From: Paenibacillus agilis
GTDB taxonomy: Bacteria > Bacillota > Bacilli > Paenibacillales > Paenibacillaceae
Direction: 5' to 3'
Assembly (NCBI RefSeq): GCF_007786455.1
Contig: NZ_VNJK01000001.1
Span: 186,001 to 250,000 of the forward strand
Length of the DNA: 64,000 nucleotides
Under the pieces are notes generated by a model that was not told where the DNA came from, searched no databases, and saw only the letters and a list, made by a program, of their open reading frames with translations. A program made the position numbers and the translations under genes. This document shows positions 60,583 to 64,000 of the stretch, piece after piece. Positions within the stretch are counted from its first letter, which is position 1. Every line of letters begins with the position of its first letter.

Positions 60583-63120
60583 ATGGATGTAAAATTGCAA
60601 AAACAAACGCAGCAAGAGCTTAGAATATTGAATAAAAAGATAGATGGACTTTCAAACGTAGGCAATAACTTAATAAGGTCGATTGAAGATCAGATTGATC
60701 AGTTAAAGGCTACAACAAAGCAAACATTAAATACTCTGGCTAAAGTAGCAGTAGATTTCTCACTCAGCCAGCGATCCAGTGTAGGGACTAATAATCAAAT
60801 TATTCTTAGAGAAATTATTAGAGAAAAGGTAATTCATGTTCAAGTTCAGGGAAAGGGACCATCAAATCCCACGATAAAACCAGCTCCTAAAGAGTATAAG
60901 AAAATGGAGCCTAAAGTTGACACCAAACTTAGTATTACAAAACCCGATGCTAGTTGGAATATATTTTCCTTATTTCCCAATCATCAAATTTCTGCAACAT
61001 ACGATAATAAACTTAATCAAATCGTTAAAGATAATGAACAGTTTACTAAGCTGCGTCATTTAGCATTAAATGAGAGTGAAAGGCTCCCGCACTCTAAAAA
61101 TTCAGTTACACAGTCTCAAATTCAGCTTGCTGAATATGGTAGATCTGCGGATGAGATTATGTCTATGTCCCCAGCTGCTAATAATCTATCTGTATCTCAA
61201 AATGTTGATTTGGGGCAGGCAACGACCATTAACCATGATTTACTGAAGGCTTTTAGTGCGAACGCTTTAGATGCTGCAAAGTTCAATGATATGTTGATAG
61301 TTGCGAAGAAAGAAATGGGAACCACACTTAATGAAACAGCAAATGAACTCATATCTATAGCAAAGCCAGCAAACGATGCGGGTGTGGCAGCGGAGGAAGC
61401 GGCTGCATCGATGATGCTCTTACATGCTCAAAATATTAAAGGTGAGCGAGCGAGTAGTGCATTCACTAACGTTATGTCGAGTTTGAAGCAACCAACGGAT
61501 CAAATTAATGAGTTATTTAATAATAGTGGCGTTACTTTAAAGGATTCAAATAATAATCTCAACGACTTAACAACGGTACTACCGGTATTGAGAGAGCATA
61601 TGAAGGGGCTTACGCTGAATGAAAAAGCTGCCTTTGTAAAAGAGAATATTAATTCAGAGGATCCTTGGGGAACGGTTCGGTTTATTGAACAGAGTAATAA
61701 TCTTACAAGTCAATCGAGCAAAATCAGCGAAGCTCAAAAGAATAGTAGTACACATGCAGAGGCAACAGCAATATCTAAAGATACCGTAGGCTTAAATAGT
61801 ATTGCGAATACTCAAAATGTAATGATGGATTCTTTACGTTCTACATTTCCTGATTTATATAGTGCAATCGCAGGAGTCTCTGCAGGGTTTGCTTCATTAT
61901 CTGGAGTCACACAGTTTCTTATTGCAGCCATTACTGTTGCATTATTTAATCTGGATAAAATAAAAAAAGTGAAAAGTTTTGTTTCAAAAAAAGATACAAA
62001 GCCAAGCGAGCTAGCGCAAAGCTGCTGTTGCAAAAAAGATTCTGATTCAGGCTCAGCATCTACTACTCCTAAAAGAACGGAAACATACGGTAATAAGAAA
62101 AAAAATAGATTTACCTCATTTTTTGATTTTAAGAAAAAACAACCTTTGAAAGAAACAGGAAGTAGCTTTCCTCCGCGATCTAGTAAGGAAGCTAGACAAT
62201 CGCGAGCAGAGCATAATAAGCAATTAAAACAACAAGCACCATCACCGTTGAGTGAAGCGACTAGTGATTCTAGTAAAGGACCTGTTGGGAAGCCGAAAGG
62301 GAAGGCAGGGGTTATTACAGGGTTGGTAACAGGTGGTGTAGCTGGTTATTCTTTATCTAATTTCTTTACAGGTTCTTCGGGGGAATCTTCTCCTGTATCA
62401 GAAGTTGTCAATGCAGCTTCCACGGCAGCACAGGTGGCTGATGCGGTGCAGACTGTCCAGAGTGTGACCACACAGACGACTCAAACAGCTGCCACACAGG
62501 CCGCGCAAACAGCCTCTACGGCATCTGCGCAGGCTAAAGCTGCGGCTGAGACTGCTTCAACGGCTAAAAAGGCAAGCTGGGGGAAACGTCTTCTTGACGG
62601 TGCTCGAACAGTTAGTAAAGCCACCCGTGTTTTACGCTTGAATCCGGTTGGATTTTTAGGCGGAATGGCGCTTGATGCAGGATTATGGGCTGCTGATAAA
62701 TGGTTATTTGGTGAGGATAAAGAAAAGAAGGAGCCAGAACCACCTAAGCCACAGCCAAAACCACCGGAAACGATTCAAAAGACAGTTGAGGCAGCATCTT
62801 CGACGACAACGACTTCATTTAGACCAAATACAGTTGCTCCTACTTCTGTAGTTCCATCAGCGGTACCGGCAGCTCCAACTCCTGCACCGATCGGAGCGGG
62901 AAGTGGAACAATGGATATTAACACGAACAGCAATGTCGTTATGAATCTCAATGTTACTGGCTTGGTGGATCAGAAAATGATCGAGGAAATTAAGCGGATT
63001 GCAAGAGAGCAGTATGATGCTTCGTTCCGTTCCTTTGAACGACATATACTAGATAAAATGCCGAAACCGAAACCACCAGCACCGCCGATTCAAGGAAAGG
63101 GAGGGGCGATGTCTTATTAA
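60583..63120 (+). CDS. Phage tail tape measure protein
   Basis: An 845-residue protein. The N-terminus is a helical coiled coil. Residues about 200-390 are the tape-measure core (ELISIAKPANDAGVAAEEAAA, SAFTNVMSSLKQPTDQ, LREHMKGLTLNEKAAFV), as in TP901-type tape measures. Hydrophobic segments lie at about 430-455 and 575-592, and the C-terminus is Ala/Thr/Pro-rich with a final helical region. It sets tail length and is usually ejected. The first 500 residues are more AT-rich than the flanking tail genes, suggesting mosaic origin. Its last codons contain an ATG with strong ribosome binding site (63109), in the same frame as its stop. Confidence 0.85.
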   Translation: MDVKLQKQTQQELRILNKKIDGLSNVGNNLIRSIEDQIDQLKATTKQTLNTLAKVAVDFSLSQRSSVGTNNQIILREIIREKVIHVQVQGKGPSNPTIKPAPKEYKKMEPKVDTKLSITKPDASWNIFSLFPNHQISATYDNKLNQIVKDNEQFTKLRHLALNESERLPHSKNSVTQSQIQLAEYGRSADEIMSMSPAANNLSVSQNVDLGQATTINHDLLKAFSANALDAAKFNDMLIVAKKEMGTTLNETANELISIAKPANDAGVAAEEAAASMMLLHAQNIKGERASSAFTNVMSSLKQPTDQINELFNNSGVTLKDSNNNLNDLTTVLPVLREHMKGLTLNEKAAFVKENINSEDPWGTVRFIEQSNNLTSQSSKISEAQKNSSTHAEATAISKDTVGLNSIANTQNVMMDSLRSTFPDLYSAIAGVSAGFASLSGVTQFLIAAITVALFNLDKIKKVKSFVSKKDTKPSELAQSCCCKKDSDSGSASTTPKRTETYGNKKKNRFTSFFDFKKKQPLKETGSSFPPRSSKEARQSRAEHNKQLKQQAPSPLSEATSDSSKGPVGKPKGKAGVITGLVTGGVAGYSLSNFFTGSSGESSPVSEVVNAASTAAQVADAVQTVQSVTTQTTQTAATQAAQTASTASAQAKAAAETASTAKKASWGKRLLDGARTVSKATRVLRLNPVGFLGGMALDAGLWAADKWLFGEDKEKKEPEPPKPQPKPPETIQKTVEAASSTTTTSFRPNTVAPTSVVPSAVPAAPTPAPIGAGSGTMDINTNSNVVMNLNVTGLVDQKMIEEIKRIAREQYDASFRSFERHILDKMPKPKPPAPPIQGKGGAMSY

Positions 63121-63925
63121 ACAGCAATGGAGTAAACTAGGCGGCGTATCCCTTTTCGTTACATCGGAGGAGCCGTCTTATTCGGTTCAAGTAAGTACTC
63201 ATAATGTAGAAAAGGGCGGTACGATTACCGACCATATTCAACGAGAAGGCGTAACCTTGAATCTACAGGGTCTGCTCCTGGGTGAGCAGGCACCACAATC
63301 ACGCTATCAGATCGTCAAGGCGATGGAGAAAGGTCAGCTGCTGCAGTATTTTGGTAGGACGATGTTGACCAACTGCATTATAACGGGATTTAGTACTTCC
63401 CATGACAACTCGATTAGCAATGGAATGAGTTTCTCTTTGACGTTGAAACAGATCCATGTGGCAACTAAGCAGCGCATCAAGAAAGGGAATAAGCCCTCTC
63501 CTACGCAAAAAAAAGGTGATGGGGGCAGTAAGCAAATCACTTATCAGCATTATCCTTTTAGCCATCTTGTACGGCGTGGGCAGACATGGGAAACGATTGC
63601 GGATAACTATGGTTTTAAGCCGCATCAATTGCGAGAGTGGAATAAGCCTTATGTCCAGCTTCAAGAATGGGACAAGAAGTACAAGCAAGTGGAGGAAGGC
63701 ATGGTGCTCACGATAGGTCCTGCTGAGCCTAAGCCTGACACGAACAAGTATAAGGGACCACATCCATCATTCGTGGGTGTGCTTACGCATGAGGTGAAGC
63801 CCGGTGAAAACTGGGGCACGGTTGCGGCCATGTATGGGCTATCGCCTGTTGTACTTAAGTCTCGTAATAAACATTTGTCATCGAATCGAGCGTTGCAACC
63901 GGGGATGATTCTAGGCATCGCATAA
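63116..63925 (+). CDS. LysM-domain baseplate/tail protein
   Basis: An open frame of about 270 residues. The N-terminal part (about 1-115; SLFVTSEEPSYSVQVSTHNV, ITDHIQREGVTLNLQGLLL) is like the tail/baseplate hub entry domain, and LysM repeats follow at about 140-200 (HLVRRGQTWETIADNYGFK) and 220-265 (HEVKPGENWGTVAAMYGLS). It is the equivalent of XkdP. The start is unclear: no ATG, GTG or TTG lies in frame before TTG 63257, which would cut the conserved start. An ATT at 63116 behind GGGAGG, or a one-base indel after the ATG at 63109, are the options. Confidence 0.7.
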   Translation: MKQQWSKLGGVSLFVTSEEPSYSVQVSTHNVEKGGTITDHIQREGVTLNLQGLLLGEQAPQSRYQIVKAMEKGQLLQYFGRTMLTNCIITGFSTSHDNSISNGMSFSLTLKQIHVATKQRIKKGNKPSPTQKKGDGGSKQITYQHYPFSHLVRRGQTWETIADNYGFKPHQLREWNKPYVQLQEWDKKYKQVEEGMVLTIGPAEPKPDTNKYKGPHPSFVGVLTHEVKPGENWGTVAAMYGLSPVVLKSRNKHLSSNRALQPGMILGIA

Positions 63926-63977
63926 TGCGAATGCACAGTCATCCTTTTATGTACACACGCAAGAGAGGAGGTTCAAT

Positions 63978-64000
63978 ATGGCAATATTGACGATTGAAAA
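63978..64000 (+). CDS. Start of next tail gene (3' end outside window)
   Basis: ATG at 63978 preceded by AGAGGAGGT begins MAILTIEN and runs off the window. By position it is the next baseplate gene (XkdQ-like place); no function can be read from eight residues. Confidence 0.6.

Noticed and set aside
1..64000. tRNA, rRNA, CRISPR arrays, insertion sequences, integrase
   Set aside because: I looked on both strands and saw no convincing example.

Overview
The window reads as chromosomal DNA of a low-to-mid GC, spore-forming Firmicute, most likely Paenibacillus or a close relative. The basis is strong AGGAGG-type ribosome binding sites, frequent GTG/TTG starts, Rho-independent terminators after most operons, and Bacillus/Paenibacillus families (YkyA, CvfC/YpgR, YkpA-type ABC-F, GlcU, LnrLMN-like ABC transporter, lysine riboswitch, sigma-D-like promoter, Fur boxes). 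I see no rRNA, tRNA, CRISPR array, transposase or integrase.

Layout. 1-3.1 kb: end of a CDP-deoxysugar operon (CDP-glucose 4,6-dehydratase, C-methyltransferase, reductase). 3.2-17 kb: aminotransferase, AIM24-type protein, membrane-anchored GDPD phosphodiesterase, a 33-codon ORF, MFS pump, DoxX/MarR pair, glutathione peroxidase/SDR pair, topoisomerase III, polysaccharide deacetylase and YkyA lipoprotein. 17.2-22.9 kb: AbgT transporter, then a Fur-controlled haem uptake operon (binding lipoprotein, permease, ATPase, HugZ-type haem oxygenase, DinB-like protein). 23-31 kb: ROK kinase plus KDPG aldolase, hydrolase, transglutaminase, CPBP protease, DUF4097 lipoprotein, and a lysine permease under a lysine riboswitch. 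31.3-36.7 kb: two-component system divergent from a three-gene ABC transporter resembling LnrJK/LnrLMN. 36.8-55.1 kb: chemotaxis receptor, CvfC, MBL hydrolase, RsgA paralogue, ABC-F ATPase, GlcU, two tandem beta-propeller proteins, LysE exporter, cohesin/dockerin-like secreted protein, and a TetR-MFS pair.

55.2-64 kb is the most interesting part: a contractile phage-tail module. It begins with an ArpU/Xpf-like late regulator whose promoter overlaps a LexA-like palindrome. Two noncoding modules follow that share A-rich repeats of 21-22 bp, a LexA-like AACATRTGTTY site, exactly 19 bp of spacer and a 17-bp motif GTGGACATYGTGAGTCG. One precedes a phosphodiester glycosidase gene. The other precedes the tail genes: LIC_12616-like protein, DUF3383 sheath, DUF3277 tube, tail chaperone with an overlapping +1-frame second ORF, tape measure and LysM baseplate protein. 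No terminase, portal or capsid gene lies between regulator and tail genes. My reading is a damage-inducible, headless R-type tailocin (PBSX-like), cut by the window end.

Other signals are an ancient noncoding repeat of about 182 bp (46.1 and 52.6 kb, with a partial relative at 57.8 kb), several nested multi-hairpin terminators, and palindromic operator candidates. All motif comparisons were made by eye; family names come from recognising sequence patterns, not from database searches.
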